A stretch of 64,000 nt of DNA from Mesorhizobium sp. (GTDB taxonomy: Bacteria; Pseudomonadota; Alphaproteobacteria; Rhizobiales; Rhizobiaceae): positions 103,327 to 167,326 of the forward strand of contig SAJS01000015.1 of the NCBI GenBank assembly GCA_004017535.1. The letters run 5' to 3'. Each line of letters begins with the position of its first letter. Position 1 is the stretch's first letter. The translations under genes were made by a program, and so were the position numbers. Below the pieces are notes generated by a model that did no database searches, was not told the DNA's origin, and saw only the letters and a list, made by a program, of their open reading frames with translations. Of the stretch, positions 26,992-36,262 are shown in pieces.

Positions 26992-27007
26992 GTCGCGCGC
27001 CGACCGC

Positions 27008-27178
27008 GAGGTCGTCATCCACGGGCGGAGCGACGCGAAGCGGAGCGTAGACCCGAGGATCCATGCCGTTACCTTCCTTGAAGGGTGCCGCGGAGCAGAA
27101 TTCTGCACAGTTGCAGCACGTCAAGGGTCACGGCATGCCTGCGCTGCGTCGCTTCGCTCCTTGCTCCGCCCTAAAACG
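27008..27178. repeat. Family C palindromic repeat
   Basis: Left arm GGGCGGAGCGACGCGAAGCG then GTAGACCCGAGGATCCATGC; right arm GGTCACGGCATGCCTGCGCT then GCGTCGCTTCGCTCCTTGCT and CCGCCCT. The arms are inverted around a central segment. Such GACCCGAGGATCCATGCCGT elements are widespread in Mesorhizobium intergenic regions. With the hairpins at 27190-27275 it fills the 348-base gap between DUF937 and DUF1127 genes. Confidence 0.8.
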
Positions 27179-27189
27179 ACGAACCAAAA

Positions 27190-27275
27190 GAAAAATGCCC
27201 GGTCCTGGAGGGGAACCGGGCAAATGTGCAGGCTGGCCGGCGGGGAACCGGCAGGGAGTGTGGGAGCCTGCATGA
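27190..27275 (-). ncRNA. C-rich-loop hairpins and terminator downstream of DUF1127 gene
   Basis: On the minus strand, after the DUF1127 stop, a stem GCAGGCT/AGCCTGC (27265-27271 with 27228-27234) encloses an inner hairpin with TTCCCCG loop. It is followed by a terminator stem TGCCCGGT/ACCGGGCA (27196-27222) with loop TCCCCTCCAGG and then TTTTTCTTTT. The loops expose CUCCC/CCCCUCC sequences. In Rhodobacter the CcsR small RNAs, whose loops carry CCUCCUCCC, lie downstream of a DUF1127 gene, so this may be a diverged relative or an mRNA 3' end of similar function. Confidence 0.45.
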
Positions 27276-27339
27276 AGCTTGGTCGCGCCGAGCCGTGAAA
27301 AGGTTCAACGCGACCGGAAATCCAGGGAAGCGCAGCCCG

Positions 27340-27630
27340 TCAGCCTACCTGACGAGCAAGGTCCTCGATCGTGTCGGCGCGCTCGCTGGCGATCAGGCGC
27401 AGCTTCGCGGTCGGATCGCGGCCGAAGGGGACGTCGATCGCGACATGGAGGTCGCCGCGCGTCAGGCCGATATCGGCAAGCTCGGCGTCCGACATCTCGC
27501 CGAGGCGATAGAAGGCGCGGCGGTTTTTCCAGGCGCGGTAGCTGTTGGCGACGGCATTGACCACAAGCCTCGCAACGGCCGGACGCGTGGTGATGCGCGG
27601 AGACTCGGAGGCGAATTCAATCGTGGTCAT
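27340..27630 (-). CDS. DUF1127 small protein
   Basis: 96-residue protein whose centre holds the DUF1127 signature (YRLGEMSDAELADIGLTRGD near residues 41-60), an arginine-rich family common in rhizobia. Flanking regions are basic (YRAWKNRRAFYRLGE). Members such as CcaF1 in Rhodobacter bind RNA and affect small-RNA maturation; that is knowledge of relatives, not evidence here. A GGAAGGAGAGACTGAA ribosome binding site precedes the ATG. C-rich hairpins and a terminator follow downstream. Confidence 0.88.
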   Translation of the reverse strand: MTTIEFASESPRITTRPAVARLVVNAVANSYRAWKNRRAFYRLGEMSDAELADIGLTRGDLHVAIDVPFGRDPTAKLRLIASERADTIEDLARQVG

Positions 27631-27716
27631 TTCAGTCTCTCCTTCCAGGAGTCGAGCGGACGTAACCAGTCAATCGGCGCCTTGGGAGAAGCGCCGGTCC
27701 GGTTTCCATTCATTGA

Positions 27717-27777
27717 TGTGATGCATGTCGTTGTCCCCAGAACCGGGAACCACTTCTGGGCGACAGGCACTGTTCTC
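27717..27777. repeat. Family D palindromic repeat, partial copy
   Basis: Contains TGATGCATGTCGTTGTCCCC and CACTTCTGGGCGACAGGCAC, the second half of the family D element, without its GC-rich first hairpin. It sits in the divergent region between DUF1127 and the LysR gene, unlike the other copies, which follow stop codons. Confidence 0.7.
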
Positions 27778-27868
27778 ATGTGGACAATGACAATTTGCCA
27801 TCGCGCGATTGATTAATCCAACGAATGTTTTTAATCTCTAGCATCAACATCAATGATAGGTTGGACCG

Positions 27869-28825
27869 ATGAAAGCGCCGCTTGACCTCGATCAGTTGCA
27901 AACCTTCATCTCGATCGCCGATACAGGAAGCTTCACCCGCGCGGCCGAGGAGGTGCACCGGACGCAGTCGGCCGTGTCGATGCAGATGCGGCGGCTGGAG
28001 GAGCGGATCGGCAAACCGCTGTTCGAAAAGGACGGCCGCACCAACAAGCTGACCGAGGAGGGTGACCGGCTGCTTTCCTATGCGCGGCGGCTGATCTACC
28101 TAAACCGCGAGACCTTGGCGGCCTTCGACGACCAGCGCCTCGAAGGCACGATCCGCATCGGCACGCCGGACGACTATGCCGACCGCTTCCTGCCCGAGAT
28201 CATGGCGCGCTTCTCGCGCTCCAATCCGCGTGTCGAGCTGACGGTCGTTTGCGAGCCGACGCCGGGGCTGGTCGAACACATCAAGCGCGGTAATCTCGAC
28301 CTCGCGCTGGTCACGCATAACGACACGCGCGGCCAGTCGGAAGTGGTGCGTCGCGAGCCGCTTTTGTGGGTCACCTCGGCCAACCACGCCACGCATGAAC
28401 AGGAAACCCTGCCGATGGCGTTCGGGCGGCCGAACTGCATCTGGCGGCGTGCGGCTGTCGACGTGCTCGACCGGCAGAATCGCGACTACCGCGTGCTGTT
28501 CTCCAGCTTCTCGGCCACCGTCATCACCGCGGCCGTGCTCTCCGGCCTGGCGGTCTCGGTGCTGCCGGAATGCGCGCTCAGGCCCGGCATGCGCGTGCTC
28601 GGCGAGGCAGACGGCTTCGGCCAGTTGCCGGACTGCCGCATCGGCATCATGCGCGGCCAGACCTCGCAGCCGGAGATCGTCGACGCCTTGGCCCGTCACA
28701 TCGCCGAAAGCCTCGACAACATTTCCGTGCCGGTGAGCGAAGAGGCGGGAAGCTTCGACTTCGCGGCGCTCGCCTTCGCCAAGATGAAGCGGGTCAAGGC
28801 AAACCAGATCATGCCTGGGTGGTAG
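27869..28825 (+). CDS. LysR-type transcriptional regulator
   Basis: 318-residue LysR regulator. The N-terminal winged helix-turn-helix is clear (LDLDQLQTFISIADTGSFTR, AAEEVHRTQSAVSMQMRRLE, near residues 4-45). A linker helix and periplasmic-binding-like effector domain follow (GTIRIGTPDDYADRFLPEIM near 92; NPRVELTVVCEPTPGLVEHI near 120). No target gene is adjacent: the divergent gene encodes DUF1127 and the next gene is convergent. The effector cannot be inferred. Confidence 0.92.
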   Translation: MKAPLDLDQLQTFISIADTGSFTRAAEEVHRTQSAVSMQMRRLEERIGKPLFEKDGRTNKLTEEGDRLLSYARRLIYLNRETLAAFDDQRLEGTIRIGTPDDYADRFLPEIMARFSRSNPRVELTVVCEPTPGLVEHIKRGNLDLALVTHNDTRGQSEVVRREPLLWVTSANHATHEQETLPMAFGRPNCIWRRAAVDVLDRQNRDYRVLFSSFSATVITAAVLSGLAVSVLPECALRPGMRVLGEADGFGQLPDCRIGIMRGQTSQPEIVDALARHIAESLDNISVPVSEEAGSFDFAALAFAKMKRVKANQIMPGW

Positions 28826-28836
28826 ACAGAAGCAAT

Positions 28837-28931
28837 TCCAGGAAAAGTGTGAATCGGTTTTCCGTCCGGAAGTGCGTCCAGACAAAGAGATAGCAGTTCG
28901 CCGTTTCCGTGAGACGACGAACTGCTCTAGG
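28837..28931. repeat. Rhizobial palindromic repeat, family E
   Basis: Contains AAGTGTGAATCGGTTTTCCG, GACAAAGAGATAGCAGTTCG and an inverted hairpin AGCAGTTCG...CGAACTGCT. It fills the gap between the convergent LysR and GGDEF/EAL genes and overlaps the last bases of the latter. The hairpin may help terminate both transcripts. Confidence 0.65.
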
Positions 28932-31137
28932 CACGAACGGCCGAACGTTCCTGGCCGGCTGACGAAACACCCGGCAGCGCAAGCAACTGGCCGGGCTCCA
29001 GCGGCGGCGACAGCAGATAGCCCTGCATCTGGTGACAACCCATGCCGACCAGCAAGGCCTTCTGCGCGTCGGTCTCGACGCCCTCGGCGGTCACCTCGAC
29101 CTTGAGCGCCAGCGCCAACTCGATTAGCGTCTTGGCGATTGCGCGGGCGCTTTCGTCCTCGTCGAGCAGACGCACGAAGGAGCGGTCGATCTTCAGCTTG
29201 TCGATCGCGTGGCGACGCAGATAGCCGAGGGAAGAATAGCCGGTGCCGAAATCGTCGAGCACGATGCGCACGCCAGACTGGCGCAGCGCGGCAATCACGG
29301 CGTCGATCGTGTCGTTGTGCTCGAGCAGAACGCTCTCGGTGGTCTCGAGCTGCAGGCGAGATGGGTCGAGCCCGGTTTCCTTCAGGATGCCGGCGACCTG
29401 TTCGGCAAAGCTGGCATCACGCAGTTGCATCGGCGAGATGTTGACGGCGATCCAGGGCAATCCGGTCCTGGCGGCGAAGCGGCAGGCTTCGCTCAGCGCC
29501 CATTTTCCCAAATCACCGATGAGGCCGCGCTCTTCGGCAATCGCGATGAACTGCGCCGCGGGCAAGGCGCCGTGCACCTCATGCCTCCAGCGGATCAGCG
29601 CTTCGGCCCCCAAAATCCGGCGGCCGTCGGCCGCGAAAACCGGCTGATAGGCGAGCTTGATGCCGCCGTCGCCGTCCAGCGCCTTGCGGAGTTCCGCCTC
29701 GACCTTGCGCTTGCGCAACAACAGATCGTCCATGTCGCCAGCGAACACCTCGTAGCGGCCGCGGCCGTTCTTCTTGGCCTCGTAAAGCGCGATGTCGGCC
29801 TTGCGCAGCAGGTCGTCGGCATCCGTATCCGACCCAGACGAGAGCGCGATGCCGATGCTCGCGCCGACGAAGACCTGGTCGCCAATGAGCCTGAACGGCT
29901 CACGCAGCTTCATAAGCAGCCTTTCGGCGACATCTTCTGCGCTTCCGGCGTCGGGAATGTCGAGCAGGATCACAGCGAACTCGTCGCCGCCGAGCCGCGC
30001 GACAGTATCGACTTCGCGGATCGTATGCTTGAGCCGCGCCGCCGTCTGGCGCACGAGCTCGTCGCCGGCCGGATGGCCGAGCGTGTCGTTGATGTGCTTG
30101 AAGCGATCGAGGTCGAGGTAAAGCAGCGCCACGCGCGTTCCGTCCTGGCTGGCGAACAGCAGCGTGCGCCGGAGCCGGTCCTCGAACAGCGCCCGGTTGG
30201 GCAGGCCGGTGAGCGTGTCGTGGAAGGCGAGATATTGCGCCTGATCCTGGCTGGTCTGCAGCGCGGCCGAGGCGCGGCGCAATCGGCGCAGCAGGAACAC
30301 CAGAACGCCACCCGCCACGAGCAGCGCGATCGCCAAGGCCGGAGCGATCTTTCGCACCAAGGTGAGGCCGGGTCGCAACTGGTCCCAGCCGATATAGCCG
30401 AGGATGACGCCACGCGAATCAACCAGCGGCACGGCGGCCGGGCCAACCGGCTCGGACAACGGCACCAGGCGCGCGCCATCGAGCAGGTATTTTGCCGCGA
30501 TCTTGCCGATGACTGCATCGTTGATGAACTCGGCTGAGATATGCAGATATTCCGTGCCGGGCGCCTGGCTGACGCGATCCGTGCTCGGCACAAGCGGCAT
30601 GACGCTCAAAAACGCGGGCTTCCCCTGGAGCGAGACAAGATCCTGCGCGACCATCTTGGCCGGCTGGCCGGAGGCGTCGACCTTTGGCGGCTCAGCCAAC
30701 ATGTGGCGCAGCTTGTCGATGGTCGGCCGCAATTCCGGCTCATCCTCGCCGAAGGCCGACGCCGCGACGATCTTGCCTTCCCGCATGGCGTGGATCGCAT
30801 GGTTGGCGGCGTCGAGGATGTAGACCCGGTTGTGGCCGTAGTAGCTGTACATCCAGGTGCTGAGGTTTTCCTCGATCCAGGCCTGATTGCCCGCCCTCAC
30901 ATTGGTTACCGAATCATCCCAGACCGTCACGCTTTCCTGCTCGCGCTGGACCGTGGCAATCTGGTCGTTCAGGCCATGGGCGATGAAAATCTTCTGCCGT
31001 TCGAGCGAAGCCTTGTCAGCCTGGTTGGCGGCGTAGAAGCCGAAGCCGACGACAATCACCAAAGTGAAAGCGGCGAGCGTCAGCACGGTCAGCGTGACCT
31101 GGTGCGTCAACGGGCTACTGTTGTGGCGTGCGCTCAT
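28927..31137 (-). CDS. CHASE4-GGDEF-EAL membrane protein (cyclic-di-GMP turnover)
   Basis: 736-residue signalling protein. An N-terminal helix (LTLAAFTLVIVVGFGFYAA) and a second helix before the catalytic part (LAIALLVAGGVLVFLL near 260) flank a periplasmic CHASE4-like sensor. The GGDEF domain keeps its active site (RLGGDEF, residues 383-387 for GGDEF) and the inhibitory I-site RxxD (REVD) five residues before it. The EAL domain keeps GAEALIRWRH (EAL at 512-514) and DDFGTGYSSLGYL. Both cyclase and phosphodiesterase activities are therefore possible. The start was placed at MSARHNSSPLTHQV because upstream sequence overlaps the divergent xseA promoter region. Confidence 0.92.
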   Translation of the reverse strand: MSARHNSSPLTHQVTLTVLTLAAFTLVIVVGFGFYAANQADKASLERQKIFIAHGLNDQIATVQREQESVTVWDDSVTNVRAGNQAWIEENLSTWMYSYYGHNRVYILDAANHAIHAMREGKIVAASAFGEDEPELRPTIDKLRHMLAEPPKVDASGQPAKMVAQDLVSLQGKPAFLSVMPLVPSTDRVSQAPGTEYLHISAEFINDAVIGKIAAKYLLDGARLVPLSEPVGPAAVPLVDSRGVILGYIGWDQLRPGLTLVRKIAPALAIALLVAGGVLVFLLRRLRRASAALQTSQDQAQYLAFHDTLTGLPNRALFEDRLRRTLLFASQDGTRVALLYLDLDRFKHINDTLGHPAGDELVRQTAARLKHTIREVDTVARLGGDEFAVILLDIPDAGSAEDVAERLLMKLREPFRLIGDQVFVGASIGIALSSGSDTDADDLLRKADIALYEAKKNGRGRYEVFAGDMDDLLLRKRKVEAELRKALDGDGGIKLAYQPVFAADGRRILGAEALIRWRHEVHGALPAAQFIAIAEERGLIGDLGKWALSEACRFAARTGLPWIAVNISPMQLRDASFAEQVAGILKETGLDPSRLQLETTESVLLEHNDTIDAVIAALRQSGVRIVLDDFGTGYSSLGYLRRHAIDKLKIDRSFVRLLDEDESARAIAKTLIELALALKVEVTAEGVETDAQKALLVGMGCHQMQGYLLSPPLEPGQLLALPGVSSAGQERSAVRA

Positions 31138-31255
31138 GCGTTCCCGGCCGGCTCTCCTGCCGCCTTCAAAGCAAATCGGGCTTAAAATCACGTTATAATA
31201 TTGGCGGGGTTTCTCCCTGCTTGACGCGAGCCGATAAGCGTTCCCCAATCGCCAA

Positions 31256-32821
31256 ATGAGTGAAACAGCAACAGAATCACGCAGCAACGCCACCGAATAT
31301 ACGGTGAGCGAGATTTCCGGCGCGCTGAAGCGCACTGTCGAGGACGCCTTCGGCAATGTGCGGGTGCGCGGCGAGATTTCCGGCTATCGCGGCCCGCATT
31401 CGTCCGGCCACGCTTACTTCGCGCTGAAGGACGACCGGGCGCGGATCGATGCCGTGGTCTGGAAGACCACCATGGCGCGCCTGAAATTCCGCCCCGAGGA
31501 AGGCATGGAGGTGATCGCCAGCGGCCGGCTGACGACCTACCCCGGCAAATCCAATTACCAGATCGTCATTGACAATCTGGAGCCGGCCGGCGCCGGCGCG
31601 CTAATGGCGCTGCTCGAAGAGCGCAAGCGCCGGCTGCAGGCCGAAGGCCTGTTCGACGCCGGCCGCAAGCGGCGGCTGCCGTTCATGCCCAAGGTCATCG
31701 GCGTCGTCACCTCGCCGACGGGCTCGGTGATCCGCGACATCATCCATCGCATCAAGGACCGGTTTCCGCTCCATGTGCTGGTCTGGCCGGTGCGGGTCCA
31801 GGGCGAGACGACGGCCAAGGAAGTCACCGCGGCCGTCAACGGCTTCAACGCGCTGACTTGGGACGGGCCCATCCGCCAGCCCGACGTTTTGATCGTGGCG
31901 CGCGGCGGCGGCAGCCTCGAAGACCTCTGGGGCTTCAACGACGAAGGGCTGGCGCGTGCCGTGGTGGCGTCCGGCATCCCGGTGATCTCGGCCGTCGGGC
32001 ATGAGACCGATACGACTCTGATCGACTTCGTCGCCGACATGCGCGCGCCGACGCCGACGGGCGCGGCCGAGATCGCCGTGCCGGTCAGGGCGGACCTGGA
32101 GGCGACGCTCGCCAGCCTCGGCGCGCGGCTCAATGCCTGCGCTTCGCGGCATCTGGAGCGCAAGCGCCAGGCGGTGCGCGCGGCGGCGCGCGCGCTCCCC
32201 TCGCCCGACCAGTTGCTGGCGCTGCCGCGCCGCCGTTTCGACGACGCGACCAGCCGCCTCGTCCGTGGGCTGACGGTGAATATCGAGCGCAAGCGGGCGA
32301 CGCTGGAGCGGCAAAGGCTGACGCCGTCGACCCTGTCGCGACGCCTCAACGAAGCGCGCACGCTGACCGGCCGCGACATCGCACGTGCCCGCGCGGCGTT
32401 CTTCGCCATCGTGCGCGAGCGACGCCAGCGCTTCCAGCGCAATTCGACGCGCCTGTCGCCGGCGTCGATCGTGCGGCGCCAGAAGCTGCAGGCCGACGCG
32501 CTGGCCGGACTGTCGCGCAGGCAGGACCAGGCGCTGGCGCGGCGGCTCGACCGGATTCGCGCGGCGCTGACCCAGGCCGACCGGCTTTTGTCGACACTGT
32601 CGCACAAGGCCGTGCTGGCGCGCGGCTTCGCGCTGGTCAAGGATGCCGACGGCTCGGTGATCAAGCGTGTCGCGGAGCTGGCGCCGGGCGCTGCGCTGCA
32701 GCTTGAATTCGCCGACGGCACTGCCGAGGCCATCGCCACCAGCGGCGGCGCGCGGCCGAAGCTGGCCGTGAAGCCGCTCGCCAAGGCCAAAGAGCCGGGC
32801 AATCAGGGCTCGCTGTTCTGA
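31256..32821 (+). CDS. xseA: Exodeoxyribonuclease VII large subunit
   Basis: Catalytic subunit of the single-strand DNA exonuclease VII. The 521 residues begin with an OB-fold ([20 protein letters not shown], then [20 protein letters not shown]) and continue with the nuclease domain: [14 protein letters not shown] near 154, [20 protein letters not shown] near 206, [20 protein letters not shown] near 240. A long Arg/Ala-rich helical region follows (about 280-440). It is divergent from the GGDEF/EAL gene and is followed 7 bases later by the peptidase gene, probably in one transcript. Confidence 0.95.
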   Translation: MSETATESRSNATEYTVSEISGALKRTVEDAFGNVRVRGEISGYRGPHSSGHAYFALKDDRARIDAVVWKTTMARLKFRPEEGMEVIASGRLTTYPGKSNYQIVIDNLEPAGAGALMALLEERKRRLQAEGLFDAGRKRRLPFMPKVIGVVTSPTGSVIRDIIHRIKDRFPLHVLVWPVRVQGETTAKEVTAAVNGFNALTWDGPIRQPDVLIVARGGGSLEDLWGFNDEGLARAVVASGIPVISAVGHETDTTLIDFVADMRAPTPTGAAEIAVPVRADLEATLASLGARLNACASRHLERKRQAVRAAARALPSPDQLLALPRRRFDDATSRLVRGLTVNIERKRATLERQRLTPSTLSRRLNEARTLTGRDIARARAAFFAIVRERRQRFQRNSTRLSPASIVRRQKLQADALAGLSRRQDQALARRLDRIRAALTQADRLLSTLSHKAVLARGFALVKDADGSVIKRVAELAPGAALQLEFADGTAEAIATSGGARPKLAVKPLAKAKEPGNQGSLF

Positions 32822-32828
32822 GGTCCGC

Positions 32829-33947
32829 ATGAGCAAACACCACCCGCATCTTCGCACGCCTTCCGGTAAGCCGCGGCTGCGCTCCTTCGGCATCGCGCTC
32901 GACGGCACGCCAGGCAGATTCAACGCCATCACCGACGTTCCAGGCGTGTCGGTGGGCTACACGACGCTTATTTCCGGCGACGGTCCGCTGCGTGTCGGCA
33001 ACGGACCGGTACGCACGGGCGTCACTGCGATCCTGCCGAGGCCGGTTCAGGAACTCGCAACGCCGGTTTTCGCCGGCGTGTTCAGCCAGAACGGCAATGG
33101 CGAGCTGACGGGCACGCATATCATCGAGGAGACCGGCGCCTTCAACTTCCCGGTCACCATCACCAACACGCATTCCTGCGGCGTCACCCGCGACGCCACG
33201 CTGCGCTGGATGCACAAGGTGCTGCCGGCCGCGCTCGACACAGGCTGGGGCCTGCCGGTGGCGGCCGAGACCTATGACGGCTTCCTCAACGACATCAACG
33301 GCCATCATGTGAGCGTGGAGCACGTCGCTGCCGCGCTCGACAATGCTGCCGGCGGCGCCATCGAGGAAGGCAGCGTCGGCGGCGGCACCGGCATGATCAC
33401 CCTCGGCTTCAAGGCCGGATCCGGCACCGCCTCGCGCATCGTCGCGTGGCAGGACAAGCGCTACACACTGGGTGTCTTCGTGCAGTCGAATTTCGGCAAA
33501 AGGCACAATTTCACCATTCGCGGACGGCGCATCGGGCAGGAGCTTGTCGACCCGGCGATCCGCGAGGCGACGGCTCGCGCCGAAAAGGGTTCGATCATCG
33601 CCGTGGTCGCCACCGACGCGCCGTTCCTGCCGCATCAGATGAAGCGGCTCGCCCGGCGCGTGCCGCTCGGCATCGCCATGACCGGCGGCTACGGCTACCA
33701 CAGTTCGGGCGATATCTTTCTGGCGTTCTCGACCGCCAATCCGGAGGCGGCGCTTGGCGCTTCGGGGCGCATCCGACGCGCGGAGTTCATCCCGGACGTC
33801 GACATCGATCCGTTCTTCGACGCGGTCGTGCAAGGGGTCGAGGAGGCGATCCTCAACGCGCTCACCGCCAACGAGGATATGACGGGACGTGACGGCAATT
33901 TCGTGCCGGCGCTGCCGAAGGACTGGTTAAAGCAGATGTTCGGCTAA
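32829..33947 (+). CDS. DmpA/P1-family N-terminal-nucleophile aminopeptidase
   Basis: 372-residue member of the autoprocessing P1 (S58) peptidases such as D-Ala-aminopeptidase DmpA and beta-peptidyl aminopeptidases. The N-terminal GRFNAITDVPGVSVGYTTL and the HSCGVTRDATLRW and GGGTGMITLGFKAG stretches are family hallmarks. The expected autocleavage pair is Gly254-Ser255 in EKGSIIAVVATDAPFL, which would release an alpha and a beta chain with Ser255 as nucleophile. No signal peptide is visible. It follows xseA by 7 bases. Natural substrate unknown. Confidence 0.9.
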   Translation: MSKHHPHLRTPSGKPRLRSFGIALDGTPGRFNAITDVPGVSVGYTTLISGDGPLRVGNGPVRTGVTAILPRPVQELATPVFAGVFSQNGNGELTGTHIIEETGAFNFPVTITNTHSCGVTRDATLRWMHKVLPAALDTGWGLPVAAETYDGFLNDINGHHVSVEHVAAALDNAAGGAIEEGSVGGGTGMITLGFKAGSGTASRIVAWQDKRYTLGVFVQSNFGKRHNFTIRGRRIGQELVDPAIREATARAEKGSIIAVVATDAPFLPHQMKRLARRVPLGIAMTGGYGYHSSGDIFLAFSTANPEAALGASGRIRRAEFIPDVDIDPFFDAVVQGVEEAILNALTANEDMTGRDGNFVPALPKDWLKQMFG

Positions 33948-33979
33948 GAGATGCCGCCCGCCCGCGCAAGGACGGGCTT

Positions 33980-34231
33980 TCACTCCGCCGGCTTGTCGGG
34001 CCTTGCTTCGCTGTTGCCCTCTTCGGCGGCTTCCTCGAGGCGCGACGCGATCAGTTCCTGGATGTCGCCGACCTCTTCCTGAATGTCCTCAAGCAGAATG
34101 CCTGCCTCGGCGGCTTTGGCGCAGCACTCCTTTGCGAGAGTCTCGGCCTGCTCGATCTGGATCGGCGAATGCTGGCATTGGACTTTCTCGCCAATCCATC
34201 CGCGCAAGAACTCGATCGCATGTTCACTCAT
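33980..34231 (-). CDS. DUF768 family small protein
   Basis: 83-residue acidic protein starting MSEHAIEFLRGWIGEKVQCQ, with two adjacent cysteines (AKECCAKAAEAG) and an Asp/Glu-rich helix (LLEDIQEEVGDIQELIASRL). This pattern matches DUF768, a family known mostly from Mesorhizobium and without assigned function. The ATG at 34231 follows GGGAAGAAGCAGT on the minus strand, supporting the shorter start. It is convergent with the peptidase gene. Confidence 0.8.
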   Translation of the reverse strand: MSEHAIEFLRGWIGEKVQCQHSPIQIEQAETLAKECCAKAAEAGILLEDIQEEVGDIQELIASRLEEAAEEGNSEARPDKPAE

Positions 34232-34636
34232 ACTGCTTCTTCCCTGGCGGCAAAGCCGGTTGGTAGCCATGAACGTCCGCACCCTGGAAAGGATGCATGC
34301 CCCATTCGAACCGAGTCGCCCCCGACCGGCAAGACATCTTGCCCATGGGACAAGACATCTTGCCCATGAGACGCAGAGCCGCAGGATTGGAAGGGTTCGA
34401 GGTGCACGTTCAGATCATTGAGAATGATGGAATGGTAGGCCGGGATCGACAGAACGCTGTCGTCGTTGTTTTTGCTTGCCTTTTTCTAACTTCGACAGCG
34501 CATTTGCATCACAAACCGTATCGCAGCTTCCCGGTCAACGCCTGCCCCGGCCCGAGCCGGAGCAGGCGCTATATAGTGACATCCTCTCGCAATGTCGACT
34601 CGGGGCTCGGTCATCCGCGTGGCTACCTCCCGGGCG
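34232..34636. other. Gap without recognised gene
   Basis: This stretch upstream of DUF768 has no convincing coding sequence. A plus-strand open frame from 34297 looks like random translation and runs across the FCD remnant. A tandem duplication GACATCTTGCCCATGGGACA / GACATCTTGCCCATGAGACG lies at about 34330-34370. The rest presumably includes the DUF768 promoter. Confidence 0.6.
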
Positions 34637-34750
34637 GTTGCGCTCGACGGTCCTCAGATGCGTCAGCATGGCAGCGCTGGCGCCTTCGGAGTCGCGCGCC
34701 GGCAACGCATCCAGCACGAGCCGGTGCTCGCTGGAGATCGAGAGTGAAAC
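34637..34750 (-). pseudogene. Remnant of an FCD-type GntR regulator C-terminus
   Basis: The minus strand reads SLSISSEHRLVLDALPARDS then EGASAAMLTHLRTVERN, which closely matches the last two helices of FCD ligand domains (typical EHRAILDAIAARDxxxAxxAMxxHL). No winged-helix part or upstream FCD sequence precedes it: directly upstream are the last codons of the hydroxyacid dehydrogenase. The frame then continues into unrelated residues to 34535. I interpret it as the surviving tail of a deleted regulator gene that once neighboured this catabolic block. Confidence 0.55.
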
Positions 34751-34757
34751 CGGAGGA

Positions 34758-36158
34758 TTATGTTGACGTGAACGGCCCGGAAAGATGATGGTTGCGCAGC
34801 AAGGTGGAGAGCCGGTTCGCCGCCTCGGCGAAGGCTTCGCCTCCGGAAGCGATCAACGCCTTTCGTTCCTGCTCGGGCGCAGCCAGAATGCGTTCCCAGA
34901 ATCCAGCCATGACAGCGCCCGCACCGGCCAAGTCGGCGGCTACCGGCTTGTCCGCGGCGAGTGCCGCAAGGTGCCGAGGCGTAATGCCGCCGATACCGGG
35001 AGGGACTTTCGCCCCCATATCGACGAACCCCGGAGGCAACGAGCCTTTCAGATTGGTGACCTGACGCTCGGTGATGACCGCATGGATCTGATCGACCGCC
35101 TGCTTGGCGCCGGCGACGCGAGAGGGATGATCGGTGTCGGCCGCGGCATGAGGGAGAAGTTCCAGACGCGGGCCATAGGCTTCGACCAATTTGAGATAGG
35201 GCAGCATCGGCCCGGAGAGCGTGCCGCCGTCCCTGAACAGGTCCGCATCGATCGCCGCATGGGAAACGCGCCCTGACGCCAGCGCGCGCTCCAGCGCTGC
35301 AACATCGACCAGCTCGCCGCGATCATAGTTGATGAGCACGGCGCCGCGGTTGAGCAGAGAGAGGACTTCATCTCCGATCAGTCCGGCATTGGCGTATCGT
35401 TGCGCGCCGGGATCGAAGGCACCGAGGCCAAGATGGACCGAAAGCGCGTCAGCGCCGCGCGCCGCGTCTTCCATAGTTGCGGCGTAGTCGAAGCCTTCCA
35501 GCTCGATCCATTTTTGGTGACGGGGCCGCGCATGAATGGCGACCCGCATGCCGAAGGCCTGGCCGAGCCTGGCGAATTCCCGGCCGATATTGCCATAGCC
35601 GATCACCGCCAGCCTTTTGCCTTCGAGCTTCTCGGTCGGGTAATGGCGCAGGTCTTTTCCCGTATCGAACTGCCCGCTCGCGACCAGGGTGTTGAGTCGG
35701 TCCACGGGAAGATCCGGCCTGACTTTCAGCAGCGCCTTCATGGCCATCTGCGCGGTGGCGCGGCTGTTGATGCCGGGTGTGTTCATCAAAGGCGCTTCGC
35801 CGCCTTCTCCGCTGCCGCCGCCCCAGGATGCCGAGCCCATATTGCCGGTGCCGGCACCGATGCGCACGCCGCCAAGCCGGAACCGGGTCTCTGCCGGAAT
35901 GAAGGTCGCGGCGGCGATGACGGCGTCGTAGCGGCCGTCGCCAGCCTCGGCCAGCAATTCGTCGCGCGTGCTCAATTGCGGCTGGTAGAAGAAATGCAGC
36001 TTGCCGGGGTCAAGCGCGCCCGCCTTGGCAATACCTGTCTGGTGGAACACGCCACCCTTGGCTTCGATATAGGCCTTGACCTCGCTATGGTCGGGATTGC
36101 CGTCGGCCCCAAAGCGGAGGCCGACAAAATCGCAGATCAGAATATTGGCCGATGTCAT
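34758..36158 (-). CDS. D-isomer-specific 2-hydroxyacid dehydrogenase family protein
   Basis: 466-residue NAD-dependent oxidoreductase. The Rossmann motif VIGYGNIGREFARLGQAFGM lies near residue 200. The catalytic Arg is in LINYDRGELVDVAALERALA near 290, and a candidate catalytic His in LLPHAAADTDH near 350. The N-terminal 130 residues contain an unusual glycine-rich segment (IGAGTGNMGSASWGGGSGEG). The protein is longer than phosphoglycerate dehydrogenase catalytic cores, with an extra C-terminal helical region. Substrate not identified. It is the last intact gene of a minus-strand group with the PfpI protein and FCD regulator. Confidence 0.85.
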   Translation of the reverse strand: MTSANILICDFVGLRFGADGNPDHSEVKAYIEAKGGVFHQTGIAKAGALDPGKLHFFYQPQLSTRDELLAEAGDGRYDAVIAAATFIPAETRFRLGGVRIGAGTGNMGSASWGGGSGEGGEAPLMNTPGINSRATAQMAMKALLKVRPDLPVDRLNTLVASGQFDTGKDLRHYPTEKLEGKRLAVIGYGNIGREFARLGQAFGMRVAIHARPRHQKWIELEGFDYAATMEDAARGADALSVHLGLGAFDPGAQRYANAGLIGDEVLSLLNRGAVLINYDRGELVDVAALERALASGRVSHAAIDADLFRDGGTLSGPMLPYLKLVEAYGPRLELLPHAAADTDHPSRVAGAKQAVDQIHAVITERQVTNLKGSLPPGFVDMGAKVPPGIGGITPRHLAALAADKPVAADLAGAGAVMAGFWERILAAPEQERKALIASGGEAFAEAANRLSTLLRNHHLSGPFTST

Positions 36159-36262
36159 GAGGCTTGTTTCCCTGCAACTGCCTCTAGCTACTCCAATCCG
36201 TTATCCGGTGGAGCGACGTGAAGCGGCATATCCGGGTCGCAAGCGAGATTTGCAGCAGGGGT

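Noticed and set aside
24805-27108. 767-codon minus-strand frame across gshA and DUF937
   Set aside because: Antisense to two clear genes. The translation is low complexity (His/Arg/Leu-rich), as expected for the complement of high-GC coding DNA.
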